Shown in pieces: positions 12,413-25,910 of a stretch of DNA of 64,000 bases. The notes beneath the pieces are model-generated. The model did no database searches. It saw nothing but the letters and a program-made list of their open reading frames with translations, and was not told where the DNA came from. The position numbers were made by a program, and so were the translations under genes. Every line of letters begins with the position of its first letter. Position 1 is the first letter of the stretch. This DNA comes from Echiichthys vipera (lineage: Eukaryota > Chordata > Actinopteri > Perciformes > Trachinidae), in the NCBI GenBank assembly GCA_963691815.1, contig OY829648.1, positions 28,019,883-28,083,882 on the forward strand, read 5' to 3'.

Positions 12413-14429
12413 TTCGTTCCTATTTATTCCTGGTTCACATGTTGAAAACGCTGCAATGGACGAGGAACAGCTGAGCATGAAGTTGAAATTATGAATTATC
12501 TAAACGAGACCCCCTCATTTCACTCCAAAACTTAAATAAATGTGTTGTTAAGCTAAACAGGCCAGATAAGGTACAGCCAGAGGAGGCTCTGAGGAACGGT
12601 GTTAGCTGCAAAGAAGGAATTCAGACCCTTTACCAAATCTTCTTAACAATCATCACCTCCTTTTTATGTGTAATAATACACAATCCCCACAATGCCATTC
12701 CAGTATGAATAACACTTGATTAGTGTGTTGTGGGAAAAAAAGTGAATGTGCCTTCTGCAAAAGTAGGCTAAACTACGTGATTGCTTTATATGTTCATTCC
12801 TCTTAGGGTCCACTTAATAGATGAGTGGATAACATGCATTAAGTAATTCAGTACTTTAACAGCAAACAGCAATATGCAAACAAATCAGTGATTACCACAA
12901 ATGATCAGGTAAATTACCATAATATTGCTTCCTTAGCTTTATTTATTGCATGTTACTGTGATAATGTGATGTTAGTGATGCAGTTCGGCTTAATGAGCTG
13001 AGACAATGGTAAATTAGCAGCAAGTAAATTGATACATTGCTGTTCTTTTCACTGATTTTCCCTATGGGGGGCTGCTGCAGATGGGCCCACACTGAGAAGT
13101 TTTAAACAAATGGGTTTTCTAAAGTGGACTTATGTATATTGTAATATTATAATAGTATAATAGCATAGACAATATTTGCAGTGATTCCCAACATTTTTAG
13201 CATGCACAATGTAGAAATAAAATGAAGCAATTTCTCTTTTTCACCCATCATCACTGGTTCCATAATTGAATGGAGGTCAAGCGACGACTGATTTTGGTTT
13301 TGGTAACACTTTATTTGGCATACACTCCATTACTTCCTCCTAATTTCTTGGAAAGAATTTGGTAATTTAGTACGAATTGGAGGTGAAATCAAAGTTCTAT
13401 TTTAGTTGAATTGTGTGTGTGCTTATAATCAGTTTATTTCTAGAATTTTCACCTAAACCAAAATAAATATTAACTCATCATTCATTTATATATTTTGAAA
13501 CATTATTCTCCTTATATATTGAATTGTATACTTGCCTGTAGACAAATTTTTGGATGTTCATCACGTTCATCACCACCTCCATGCGAGTGAGGATGATCTA
13601 CGTTTAGCTATCTAATCTAACAATTCGATTCTGAGGCTGGTAGGACTCTGAATACAATATCAAGGCCCAAGCTGGTCCAAACCACCCAAACATTTTGGCT
13701 GAAAACAATCCAATCTGGCAACGCCGTAGTAGTAGTCTGTCCTACTAGGCTTGATCATGCAGTGAATGTGTGGCCTCTCAAAAAGGTGTGTTTTGCAAAA
13801 TGAGGGACATCTTTTATATTGTGATTTCACACATTGTTTAAACAAAAATGTAGATACAGTTGTAGAAGCTATATACTGTATATCGTGCAGCCTTAATAGC
13901 ATAGCATGTTTTTGTTCTCTTTTTCCAACCCATTTATCACCTCACCACCATTCAGATTTATCTTGCAGCCCCCGAAGAGGTCCTGACCCCCAAGTTGGGA
14001 AGCGCATATGATATGTCTAGATATATGTCTGTCACTGAGCAGTTAATGGCATTTTGAAATACTCCATAAGTCTGAGAATGAGTGCAACTCAAAATGAAAT
14101 TATGGACAAAGCATCTAATTGTTGGAATCATTTTAAATGGAAGGTGTAGTTCAACATGGGTTACATTTATGAATTAGTCAGAGCAGCTGTCACTCAAATC
14201 CTCGTCGCCTGTTGTAAATATCCTAGCCCTCAGTCATCTTAAGGTGTTCATTCTACCGTGTGACAGCCCCGGTGGGTGAGTGGGCCCTCTAAAAGCCCAT
14301 CCAGACATAGATGTGTAGCACTAGTGACCTTTAATTTCATTCAGACTGTGTACAAATGACTTCAGCATAGCCCACTTACGAAAAAAAAAAGCCTGTGAAA
14401 GAAAGTCTTTGCAAGATTGTAGCTACTCT
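12413..14429. other. No feature seen
   Basis: AT-rich; short possible old repeat debris at 13180-13340 ('ggtaacactttatttgg'). No gene evidence. Confidence 0.45.
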
Positions 14430-15010
14430 GGGTTTCGGCACACTGGCATTATCTACTCCCTAGCTTTAATGACTTCCCGCCGAGAGGAGCCACGGTGAGA
14501 GCCTTGGCAGTCAGACTAAGAATAGCATTAGACACAAGGTTATCTGGGCATTACACTCACTGTAACATGCAATTAACTCTACTCCTCCATTTTCATTACA
14601 CAATTATTCATTAATGTCAATTTAATTTTATGCATTGTTCTACATGACCAAAGCCTGATTACGGGGCCCTTGCACTCCAATATCCCAAGTTAACTGGTGC
14701 CAGCCTCACTTGCAGGCCGACTAATTGCAATTTAGCCCTAGACAGCACCTCCCTCTTTAGGCTGTCCTTAATGGAGCAACTGATTCACAGACAGGTAACG
14801 ATTGGAAAGACAAAGTGCTTCTCTCTCTGAATGGAAAACAAATGCACTGCTGCTAAGCTGTTTTCTTTGTGATAGCACTAAGGTCTGCCCTTTGTATTCA
14901 GAGAGGGACAAGAGGTAATATGTTTCCTTAAATCCTATTTGTCTTCCAATTCTATCTCCATATAGATATAACAAGACCCTATTAAATCACAAGGGAATGT
15001 TTATACAGCG
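14430..15010. other. Candidate conserved non-coding block
   Basis: Repeat-free, with TAATGAC, ATTCATTAATGTCAATTTAA, 'gccgactaattgcaatttag' and ggtaacgattgg. Locally GC-balanced compared with its flanks. Confidence 0.35.
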
Positions 15011-15789
15011 GGAGCAATGGATTTAATTTATAGACAGACAACAATTTGCATTTGCCATGTCAAGATTAAAGTACCATATATAAGTTTTTCATTATAAACT
15101 TACACCCAACGTGTTCTACAAAGGTCTAATGATATGTGAAAGAATAAACTTTGATACAAGTATTCTCTGTTTGGACTGTTGCTGTTAGTTCAATGACTTT
15201 TTTTTCTTGGTCATAAAAAATGCCTCCCCTATAGCTTGAATGTCCCCTATTTCTTATAAAAGATCATGTTTCACCAGCTCAAGGCAACAGTGGTAACGTA
15301 TTGTAAAATATGTCAGAAGAATGCTTAAAAAATGCGACATGCCTCACAAACTGCCACTTATAAAGCAAGGTCATATAAAGATGGAGGAAACTTGCACAGG
15401 TCAAAGGAATGAGATCTGTTTTTGAGTTTAGTTCCCCTCACTGACAGATCTACTTTCATGGCTCATGTCTCTGATACTCAAAACTAGTGATAGGGAGCCT
15501 GTTAGGACCAGCCCTAATGTTTGTTTTCAAGAATACAAAGAGCTTAGCGAGCTAACGTTATGTTTGTTGCTATGCAGTACTGCTGTAGCCATTGGAAACT
15601 GCTTTCGAGAGTTTCTGCAACATCTGGTGTGGGGTTGGCAGTTGCTATCAATTTAGCGCTTCAACATAGCAGCAGTGGCTTTTTTTCTGAATCTCTACAA
15701 CAGAGGTGGCAAGTACAAAGTAACCATGACCTTTAGTCAGAACGGCCACAATTATGGGAAAATGACCCAGTTACGTTTAAATCTACTTC

Positions 15790-16200
15790 ATGCCCTTGGC
15801 CTATAAGGTAGTGGTGCTTATTCATCATGTGCAGATCAAGCTACGGGCTAACTGGCCACCAGAACATCCCTGGAGAGCACCATTCTTAGGGGACCTCTGT
15901 GTTCCTGTTCTGGGAGATGTTCTCTTGGACCTTGTTGAATTCGTCATAGAGGTCGATATAAATCTGACCAGTGTTAAGTTGTTGGACTACAGCTCTATTC
16001 ATGGATTGTCGAGTCTTTTCTTGGAAAACTCAGTCCAAAACAACTTTAACAACACTGTAGTGCAATCTCTGTTTTATGGGTGGGCAAAATGGTGGTATGG
16101 ACAGTATCGAGGATGTTATAAAAGTTGGCTTTCTATGAATTGGTGGACTGGGAGACTCAGCAGCTTTCCCCTTAAGGCAAAAAAGGCTTTATCAGGCTGA
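15790..16200 (+). other. Unrecognised 136-codon open frame
   Basis: One of the longest uninterrupted frames in the window (starts MPLAYKVVVLIHHV). No splice-site context, signal peptide or known domain was found, and the Trp/Leu-rich content is unlike a conserved protein. It abuts a SINE, so it may be part of a transposon of unknown family. I do not claim it is a gene. Confidence 0.2.
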
Positions 16201-16246
16201 GCTCAATATTCAGTGTCAGCTGCACATTGTGAGGTACTTGCTTCCA

Positions 16247-16477
16247 GGTGGCAGCGGTGGCCTAAAGTTTGGAGCCTGGAAGGTTGTTGGTTCAATCCTG
16301 GTTGGGGAAAATTTGGTGCCTTTCAACCCCCTCATCACCAGTGCTGAGGTGTCCATGAGAAAGGCCCTTGACTACCAGTGGAGCTGCTCAGTGGCCAGCA
16401 GATCAGACTGCGGTTGTACTGGGAAGCTTCCAGGTTTGAATGAGTAACTGTGTGAATGTGATAAGGGTGTTCCTGCA
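16247..16477 (+). mobile_element. tRNA-derived SINE
   Basis: A tRNA-like head has a box-A-like gcggtggcctaaag at about 16254 and a good box B, GGTTCAATCC, at 16289-16298 (consensus GGTTCRANNCC). These are the internal RNA polymerase III promoter elements. The body continues with 'tgctgaggtgtccatgagaa', 'agtggagctgctcagtggcc' and a tail 'gtgtgaatgtgataagg', as in fish tRNA SINEs. It is mutated and probably inactive. Confidence 0.65.
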
Positions 16478-18365
16478 GCATTTATTTATTCCCAGAAGAA
16501 TTGAAGGTTTTTTAAAAAAGTGTTAATATTCTTCTTCTTTTGCTGACATTTAGCATGAAATGTCTGAGTCACTGTATATGTGTGACACTTTCTTCTCCTT
16601 TCATTGATGTCTACCTGCGAGCCAGCACTTACAATTCCAAAAATGTTTTTCTTCAGGACTAGCATATTATATATAGCATGTTACTATGCAATTGTTGTAG
16701 CAATCCCGTAAGTGACCACTGGATGAAATTGGCAGCAAGGCTGAGTAGCAGTGCCGTGTCCAGCTTTCACAGTATATTCATGGTCATTAAGTTATGTGAG
16801 CATTAATATGTACTTTGTGGAAGTTGTGCATTAGGTTTGGCAGTATCTTCTCATAAAGATGGAAGATAGGATCCATCCAATCTATTCATGTTGTTGAGAT
16901 ATTTACCTTGGGCCGAGGGATGAACAAACTGACGTCGAAATCCCTAGTGGTGCATTGGTTGCGTGGCTAAAAAAGGGTATGACTGACCTTTCAGTTTTAT
17001 CCATCTGATGGTAATTAGGTGCAGCAATCCCAGTGTTTATGAGGGTATTAACGCAACAACTGTTTGGGCTTATGCTTCCATCCTGTCTCTGTCCTCTGTA
17101 ATGTCTTTCACAGCAAACAGTCATGTTTTGTGTGATAACTAAAACCATATTTCAGGGTAGCATTTTGTTTCACACAGGAAATTTGCCTCATGCAATAATG
17201 GTTTTAAAAAATTATAAACCACAGGGGACCATTTTTTAATACAACCGACTTCGAACACATGATTAAAGAGTGCAAATTTGAGGGTCACCTCGGGCCAATT
17301 GGACCTGTGTTTCATGCACTGATTCACATCAAAGACTTTAAGGCAAGACTCCTCAAGGCATACAGTATGTGATCAAAGGACTGTCCTCTTTGTAAATTCT
17401 ATTTTATCCTTGTTGTTCATATCATGTTTCAGAGTAACCATACAAATCTCATGCATAATTGGGAGGGTAAAAGAGATTTTAATTCTTCCAGAACCATGTT
17501 TCATGCACAAAACAAGAAATTGCAATGTAAGATCATGATTAATGTACTTATTTGCTGATTGACCATTGAAAAGACTACTCTTTTATTCCTCTGTTCCACA
17601 GATTTTGTAAGCAGAAGGGCAGCAATTATTGTTCATTTTCAGACTGGGAATAATCAAGGCCTTCAAAAGAAAATTAGATAATAAGCATATCAAATATGAA
17701 AGGAAAGAAACAGCCAACTAGAGTCTTCACTCAGAATAAAAGAAGATGTGATTAGCTTGGCCAAAGGTTTACAACATTTTGTTTGAATATAATAGATATA
17801 ATTACTTTCCTGTAGAATTGGATTCACTTCTTAACAATATATCAGAATGAGATGAAATATGTCAAGATTAAAAGTGTGATATTTTCTTCTTTCACGTCTT
17901 TGCCCATAGTGAGTGTGGATCATGTTGCAGTCTGTTGTTGTAGTTTTTTATAACCACAGAAAACTCATTAAGCATGATTTTTAGCATGATCATTAGACAA
18001 AAAGGTCTTGCTCTTGGATCAAACACACACATGAATTGTTAGGGGACATATGACTTGGGTTCTTTTAAATTATGCAGCATGTATGATGTGTCTCTGACCT
18101 CACAAGAGCTTCTGAGCTAATCAACAGAAGTGCTCTTCATGAAGCTGGACAAATTAGCTACAAATTTCTATACTTGTCATTACACTGGAATCCTCTAACA
18201 CATGTGGTATCATTTAATTTAATGGTCACACTTAAGATACACTGTGTGTGAGACAAATCATTGGTGCCAAACCACTTTTTAGCCTCTTCAAGCACTGTTT
18301 TGGGAATTAAGAGCTTTAGCAGATGCAAAGTTACTTGAGAAGCAACTGCTGCATATGCAGACTTA

Positions 18366-19165
18366 GGGCCTATCCACACAAAGGCGCATTTTCCTGTAAC
18401 CGCACAACTTTGGTTGCAAGAAAACGGTATCTTTTGAAACCGGGTCCAAGAGTGGGAAGATTTGAAAACACACCCTCCGTGGCGTTGTCGTCTGGACAGC
18501 GAAACCGCATACTTTGTTATGAGATTCCGTCATCTCCCCAACTCCTCTAGCCCCCACGGTGTCACATAACAACAGTGCTGCTGCGTGAGAGGAGAGAGAC
18601 GGACCGATTGACTGTTTACTGAACTGGACTCTGAGCCATATGCATGGGAATGAATTAGGCGGACCATATATTTCTCCCTTTCCCTGATGATCTGAATAAG
18701 TTGCTAAATTGGTGACTAGTAGCTTTTTATAAATGAAGTTGCTAAGAATTGTAAAAAGTCGCTAAATCTAGTGAGACAGTGCCTTCCTGTGAGTGCTTTG
18801 GGAGGGGGAAGGGGCTCACAGAAGCTCGGTGAGGACACTAACTGCACTGATTCATACATCAGAGTCTCCAAAACACCACAAAATCTCTAGGATGGATGAG
18901 GATTTGGGAAGTCGCCTGATTTGGCTTGGTTTGTATCATGGCCTACATAGCGTCTCCATGTCTCTTCTTCTCCATTGTTGGTGTATGTCTGTGGCAGTTA
19001 CAGCGCCACATCCAGACCTGCCATGTGTATTACAGCATCTTTAGCCGCTTTCACTGGTTTCGTGTGGACGCAAACATTTCTTGAGCAGAAGGCGTGTGGA
19101 CAGAAAACTTTTTAAGAACGATGGAGAAAAAAGGTTGTTTTTGAACGCTTGGATGTACACTTAGG
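18366..19165. mobile_element. Miniature DNA transposon, TATCCACAC / GTGTGGAC type
   Basis: The left part has gggcctatccacacaaag, gttttgaaac-like text and gtctggacagcgaaaccgca. The right part has ttcgtgtggacgcaaac and gtgtggacagaaaac, which read as related motifs in the opposite orientation, ending near 'gatgtacacttagg'. This combination of (T)CCACAC...GTCTGGACAGCGAAA is characteristic of a widespread fish non-autonomous element. Ends are approximate. Confidence 0.55.
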
Positions 19166-20149
19166 TTTTGGCCAACAATGCCCAAAAAAAACCCAACAAA
19201 AAAACATTCCACCTTGCCTTTCAGGGCTTCCATATAGTTTACATTTTGGAAAGTGACCACTATTCAGAATAATGAGGAAACATGTAACCCAACAATGGAG
19301 GGTATTACATTGATATCTGATTGCTCAGACCACATTTGGAGGTGGTCTTAACAATGAGTGGCTCCATTTCGTCCCAGTCTTTTAACTGGGCAACAATGAA
19401 GGACTGCCTCCTGAATTCACATGGCTTTTTCCACAGTGTCTGAACATTTAGAAAATGCCAGTTCTGGCATAATGTACTGTAGAATCTATCCACTGTTAGT
19501 TTTGGTATCTTCATGGAATTTGTTCAAAAAAGAAAAGTATAGACTATCACTGGCCTTGTCCTGTAACCTCATAGCCAACCACTGAAACAAGTACCTTTTT
19601 AAAATCGACCTTCACAGCAAACGTTCTGACATGTAATAGCAGGAAAAGTAAAGTAGTTTGTAGAAACACTAACAATGGCTCTATTCTAATCAAGTGTCCC
19701 AGTAAACCATTACAGTGTTTGACAGTGAGCCAACATGCACAATACCAGGACCCTGAAACTGAAGCAGCTTAAAGGAATTCAGCCTTCATTTATTTTTTTA
19801 TTCACACCTGTGCTTTTTCTACTACAACATGTTAAAATGTCTGAAAATGAAGATACTGTATCTTATTTAATGTTATGAAATCACAGATGCATTTAAAAGT
19901 TGTCAGATCTTTTTAGACATTACTTTCCTATTTTCCTCATTTGTTTTCTCAGTTTAATCTAAGCTATTAAGAAAAACGCAAATAGGGAAATAAATATGTA
20001 GTATGTGGTTTGTAAGCTGGTGTAGGATACCAAAAAGTGAGAATTTACCAGCCATTGAATCCTTCATGATGATAGCAAATGTTTATTTTGCTCCGTGAGA
20101 AAGAAAAACATCCAAATACATATCAATCTGTCTGCTCTTTATTAACTTA

Positions 20150-20480
20150 ATTCTGTTGATGATTCTTGTGCCATCATCATCATCATGGTTGATTGGTGGG
20201 GATTGATTAACAGCTTTGTGCATCCCCCAATTTCTTATTTCTTTGTCTTTTAATTAAAATCCAGTACACTTCACCTCTGGCTGTACTGTTCAGCAGTATA
20301 ATGAAAATGAAGTGCAAGCCTAAGGGTAAGAGCACTCCTCATGATTATAATTGTCGAGATGAAACTCTTCTAAACAAGCTTCGGCTAAACACACTTTCAA
20401 ACATGAATTAGATTAGCCTCCCTCTGTACAGTGAATGCATGTAGCCAATATTTTGTTATTCTTATATTATCATTTACACT
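20150..20480. other. Candidate conserved non-coding block
   Basis: Contains a short ATC repeat (catcatcatcatcatgg), tttaattaaaatcc, gattgattaacagc and 'tgaattagattagcc'. No repeat family is recognised. Confidence 0.3.
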
Positions 20481-21589
20481 ACTAAATAATTAAAGCCACT
20501 GTAAGTATCATGGAGAATATTTGACACAGATTTCACCCCTCCTTTGTAATTTCCAAGTGTTTGGACGAGACAAAAATCATGTCAAACAGAAAAACCTAAG
20601 CTTTGTTGTTGCTTTTTTAAAAATGTAACAATTCAGAGATGCAACATTCTTGTGGAGCACAGTAGAGTGATTTTCTGGGTAATCAAGACAATAGGATAAT
20701 TACATCTAGAAGAAAACATGCAGTAGTTAAAATGCAACATTAGACAGCTCATATGCTGCAAATCAGTGCGTCTGTACAATTAAAGGACATATGGGGAAAC
20801 ATGAGCACAGGAGGCCCTGGATGTTAATGGGAGACTGAACTGTCTTTGTACTCAGTCCTCCAATTGGAGTGTTGAAATGGCTCCTCTGATTGTCCACTGA
20901 GAGTTGTTTACATTTCTTCAAAAGCTCCATTTAGTTTCCCCTGACAAGGTGGAATAAGTGAGTTGGCCATGATGGATGGAGGCACCTGTCCTAATGGTGG
21001 CTCAAACTGTGCCCACTAGTGCACGATACATTGATAAATTGACAACAGTTGGGACATGCTCCGCTAGCAAGGAGAATGAGGCTACTAGGACATCCGACTG
21101 CTCCCCATGTTTCCATGTCAGCGTTATGGAACCTCACAATGTGGGAGTCCCCAAACAGCTGCAGTAGTGAAAGAGCGCTCAGAGGGATATTTGACAATTA
21201 ATGTTAGATCTTTGTCATTGCCAAAGAATAAAGATGACAATTGCAACTGTAAAAGTTTCAAAAATCTAGAAATCTGCCATGTAAATTAAAAATGTTTTGG
21301 TATTTTTAAACCGTTTTTGTGTAGAAGAAAAACATTTAAATGTTAGAATTCACAAAATTAGCTTAGAAAAAAAACAAGATGTTTTCTCAACACCAGCTAA
21401 TATAGCTTTTTTTTATTGGTCTTTGTGGCAGGCTGTTATTGCTGTCTCATTAAATATATTAAACTACTAATTAAGGGTTGAACACCGATAAATGTAATAG
21501 TTTACTCAGTTGAAGGATTTAAAAGTTCTTTTCTTAGTAGAGGCTGGCTCATTCATCTTTGTGTAATATTAAATAAACAGACATATTGT

Positions 21590-22490
21590 ATACACAAAGA
21601 TTTATTAACAAATTAATAAATGCAATAAACAAAACACACGATAAACTAAAGCTAAACAACGCGCGTGTGTGTGTGTGTTTGTTAGAGAGGAAAAGGTGTG
21701 AATCCTTCAATCACACAATAGCTAAAAGGGTCTAATTCAGGTTATGTGCGTGTAGGCTGTTCAAATACAGTCATAGTTGACAGAGTGTTAGTGCGTGCAA
21801 TAACTGTGTGGAGCATTGCTAACAAAACATCCTCAACTTAACTGAATCCACACAGTCACACACAATCATCATTGAACATCAGTCATAACAAGGTTACAGT
21901 TCTGTACTTAGCCGTTCATAAAGCCTCATCATAACATGTACTAATGCCCAGTTGGTGTTTAGTCACCAGTTCATGAAAAGACGAAGTTGTGTTGCTGTTG
22001 CAAGTTTGCCTGAGAGTCTTTCCTCTGTTGCCTTCATACACAGGAGGGGTTGTTGTGCACAGGTGGTCTCTGTGACCAGTTATCAGCAGGTAAAATGGCA
22101 GGCGCACGCGTCTCTGCCGGTCTGTTGTATCGTTAGGCAGCTTTGCTCTGTGCAGGCTGCTGAGGCTCCAGGAGATCCAGCAGGAGAGAGTTGAGTGAAG
22201 AGATTCCAAGAAAGAGAGAGGGCAAAATGCTGTCCTCCAGTTTTATAGACATGCTGATGTCATCAGCCCGAGGTCAGGTCAGCCAATAGACTAAACAGTT
22301 TGGGGTCCCTTGGAGGGTTTTTACACACCTGGGTGTGAGCTGATGGGGGAGTTGTTTCTGACCAATCGGCTTTTCCTTTGTTTGATCAAGCTGAGGCCTT
22401 CTCATAATCAAACTGAAAGTTCACATTAATCCAGAAATGAACAATCATCTGTGGATTGCCGATTGCACCTACACCATGATAACTGTAACA
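21590..22490 (-). mobile_element. Possible solo LTR with its own promoter
   Basis: Read on the minus strand, the segment starts TGTTACAGTTATCATGG (22490). It has an inverted CCAAT box (22283-22287), a palindromic AP-1/CRE-like TGATGACATCA (22255-22265) and TATAAAA (22241-22247), and ends near an AATAAATC polyadenylation-type signal (about 21600). This order fits U3-R-U5 of an LTR retroelement. No gag/pol or primer site is visible, and the 3' CA end and target duplication were not found. It could instead be a cellular or other repeat-borne promoter. Confidence 0.4.
22241..22287 (-). promoter_or_regulatory. Core-promoter-like cluster: CCAAT, AP-1/CRE, TATA
   Basis: On the minus strand: ATTGG (22287-22283), TGATGACATCA (22265-22255), TATAAAA (22247-22241). 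The spacing (TATA about 8 bp after the AP-1/CRE-like site) would place a start near 22212-22218, just before a CTCTTTCTT-rich leader. Activity is not shown by sequence alone. Confidence 0.5.
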
Positions 22491-22659
22491 TCCCATGCCT
22501 ACTTTATTGTAACTTTGAAATGTCCCATTTAATTTAAAGACATTAGAGTATTAAACCAAATCCAGCCTTTTTTTTTCTTTTTGCTATTTTACATTTACAA
22601 TTAACAACAAGAAATGTTTTATTATTTTTTTTAATTATTTTATCAGAATGTAATTTTAT

Positions 22660-22750
22660 ATGTATTTCTTTCAAATGTTTTTAATGTTTCATGTAAAGCA
22701 CTCTGAATTACCTACTTGTTAAAAGGTTCTATACAAATAAAGTCTCATCA
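22660..22750 (+). repeat. LINE/SINE-like 3' tail
   Basis: gtaaagcactctgaattacc then 'ttctatacaaataaagtc' is the familiar 3' end of several fish retroposons, including an AATAAA signal. The upstream body is not recognisable. Confidence 0.45.
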
Positions 22751-23949
22751 GTTCCTCTCAGCTCTTTATTTATTATTTCTTCAAGGTTTTTATTTTTCCC
22801 AGCTCATTGTTTAGGTTTTACAATCCACAACCTTTGGTTCAGTCTTTCTACTCTCATCCAACATGTTTTCATTAGCAGCAGGAAGCTTTTCAAATTGGAA
22901 AAAAAACGGTACATCCATGGGCACCAGTTGGCAAGCAAAGTTAGCGTATATCTGGTAGTGTTATTTTAAACTAAAAATGTATTTTCTATGTGGCACAAAT
23001 ATCTCGTTGTCAGTGTTTTATCAGAATCCAATCAATTCTGTCACTTTGTCACCTGCGGTTTAATTTGACTCAACACGGGAAACCTCACCCGGCCCGGACA
23101 CGGAAAGGATTGACAGATTGATAGCTCTTTGTAGCAGGAAAGGGAGTAATCCAGAATTTTAACAATTCAGATTTCATAACTGATTCCAACAAGTCCTCAT
23201 ACCCCAAACCGCAAACATGGCTATTTTGTCATTGCCTTCAAAAATACTGATGGGAAAAGTTTCTGATCTGGAACCCCTATCTGCAGTAACCCATACTTTG
23301 TCAGTGATAGCCACAAGAAAAAGAAGAACAAAACCCATATGAGCTTTTACTGTTCTGTCAAGTTTCATTCAAGCTTAGACAAATGTCAGTACTTGGTTAA
23401 CGCTGGAGAGTGTTTTGGTGTCTTTCAGCGTATTGTTTTGGTTGTCTGGCTTGCAACTTACTGTTTGGTTCACTGTTATCCTTCCAACAAAAAAATGTCC
23501 AGCTGCAGCAGCAGGTTCACTGCGAGATAGCTCAGATAAACCCACTGCGCCCATCTACCCAGAGCCAACAACTGACAAAGTAAGAAGCTAGTAGGTGAAA
23601 GGCAGATATTTCCCTCAGGAAGTGGTGGAAAGCCAAAAGGTGACTGAATATTACATTTGTCGGGCCTGCAACAAGCCTAAAAAGCAATCCTTATGTTACA
23701 TTGTGTCTGCTGAATGTGCAAATAGGCAACTGTTTGCAAACATCTTAGCCAAAAACAATTTTAAAAGTTAATGTCAATGTTGTGTTTACAGCTTGTCTCA
23801 CTACCCTAAAGTCGCCCAAAAACTTATAAATTGCTGCCTTGAGCATTTGATCACTGATGAAAGTTTTTGGGTGAGGGCAGTCTCTTGATTATAGATTCAG
23901 GCCCCCTTGTGGCTTGAGACATCATGGATAAAATAAAAGCCTTTCCACA

Positions 23950-24500
23950 CAGACATTGAATTCCATTAATAATGACTATACAAGCTGCAAATTGTTGTTT
24001 TAAAGGCTCGAGATAGTTATGTTATCTGTATTGCTAACTATCTCTCACACAACTCATGCAGTTTATAATGAGCATCAGTTCAGCTTACCTCAAATGAGAC
24101 TCATAAAGCTTCCCTTGGCATCCTCCCTGCTGTCTGTTTTGCCTTAGTGTGATATGGGGTCCATAACAATCAGCGCCGCCCTAATTATTTTTGGCACTCA
24201 AAACTTGCTCTGAAGGAGAAAAGACCAATTTGAGGCCTTTAAAATGCCTTAACCTTCTTTTAAAGAGCCAATTAGCCAGAATATCTACCCATGAAGCCCA
24301 GCATTACACCATTCCTGTCACTTCTTTGGCGAGAAACCTATTTCACACAATTAATGAGGATGCTTTACAGCTTGAATTTCAAAGTCCAAGCTCTATTGTT
24401 GTCTGTGCAAGTTTGTATTTTAAAATATCCTGCATGTGTGTCAGCGCATATTCTCAACCTAACAACACGGACCCAGTTTTAAAATGTGTTAAATTAAATT
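23950..24500. other. Candidate conserved non-coding block
   Basis: Complex sequence with ccattaataatgac, 'agccaattagccagaatatc', cgccctaattattttt and acacaattaatgagg. A gtaagc-like site at 24085 (minus) has no credible acceptor, so I do not call an exon. Confidence 0.3.
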
Positions 24501-25439
24501 AGAACATGGACATGGAACTTTGAACATACATTCATGCCATTTGATAGGTTTCTAATAACGTATCCCTTTACAGAATGTGCCAGATCATCACTGAGAAGAG
24601 GTGGGGAAATGAGATAGGCCAATCACATATCATATTGACAGGGTAACTTCTTCAATTTTAAATCGAGTTATTTGGAGAGCCAGTCCCTGCCAGTTTTATC
24701 ACATCTGCAATAGTTTACTTGGGTTACTCTGGTGATTAGTCAGACTCCTCAGGCCTTATGAGATCAAATCCAGATGTTGCTGTTTGTTTATGGCTTTGAG
24801 AGTTAAATTGAAAGACCATCTATAGCTAGATACATTGGTATCTACAGTTTGTATTTGCATGAATCTTTGTAACAAACTCTTAAATCCCCTTAATTAACAA
24901 ATTGTCTTCTGAAATTAACTTACTGTATGTAGTAGCAACTAATCCTATATACTGTATATAATATCTTTCTTTCTACAGGCTAGGATTTTAAGTACACTAG
25001 GCCTATCACAGTAATATCACATTTGGAGGCTTGAGCTTATCTACACCACACGTTACTCATAATTGTTAGTCATATATCTCATGAACATAAATGTCATAAA
25101 TGCCCCCGTTCCAGTTAACGCCCTGTGCAGGCTTTGTCACACATGCGTCACTGCAACCTGCTGCGTCTTGGAACACTTGAGTTGATTAACACTGCAGATT
25201 TTCTACCAATTTTAATGCCAGTTTTGGTTAATTTTGTCTATATATATCATTTAAGTAAGTAACTGCACCAGTGTGGCAGTAATTATTTCTTCTCCTCCAC
25301 TGCTAAACAACACATGCTTTTAGTTTCACTGAGTATATGATGTCGCATCAGAAAGAGGCACAGCAAAATTAAACTGCATGTCCTCGAAGAATAGGCGGTG
25401 CTAGAAGCTTGTCAACATAGTGAGTATTCACAGGGCTAG

Positions 25440-25910
25440 TTGGTGAACTACTGCCTTCGAGGTTACCGCTTATATGCTTTGTTGTGGCTGAAACCAAACA
25501 CAGAACACCACCCAAAACCCACCATCCCTACAGTGAAGCATGGTGGTGGCAGCATTATGTTGTGGGCTTGTTTCTCTTCAGCAGGGACTGGGCAACTGGT
25601 TAGGATTGAAGGGAACATGGATGCTGCCGAGTACACCCAAATTCTTGAGGAAAACCTGCAGCCCTCTGTTAGACACTTGAAAATAGGCAGGTGGTTCACC
25701 TTCCAGCATGACAACGACCCAAAACACACGCCATAAAAACAACATAGTGTCTAAAGGACAAGAAGGTGAATGTCCTAGAGTGGCCCAGTCAGAGCCCTGA
25801 CCTGAATCCTACAGAACATCTGTGGATGGACTTGAAAAGTGCAGTCCATCACTGCTCACCACAGAATCTGACTGAACTCCAACACTTCTGCAGGAAGAAT
25901 GGGGAAACAA
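25440..25910 (+). pseudogene. Broken Tc1-like transposase (C-terminal DDE part)
   Basis: Two plus-strand frames encode consecutive parts of a Tc1/mariner transposase. The first (to 25736) contains [20 protein letters not shown] and the second catalytic Asp block QHDNDPKHT. The second (from about 25766, a different frame) contains VLEWPSQSPDLNPTEHLW, with the third catalytic acidic residue. Between them are a stop codon and a frameshift. The N-terminal paired-type HTH domains and the first catalytic Asp are missing, and no terminal inverted repeats were recognised, so this copy is dead. The intact family encodes about 340 residues with a DD34E triad that cuts and pastes at TA sites. Confidence 0.9.

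Noticed and set aside
16247..16330. Functional tRNA gene
   Set aside because: Box A and B are present, but the cloverleaf is not intact and the downstream body is a SINE.
24087..24200. Minus-strand donor-like gtaagc at 24085 as an exon end
   Set aside because: The only upstream AG lacks a pyrimidine tract and the resulting peptide resembles no family.
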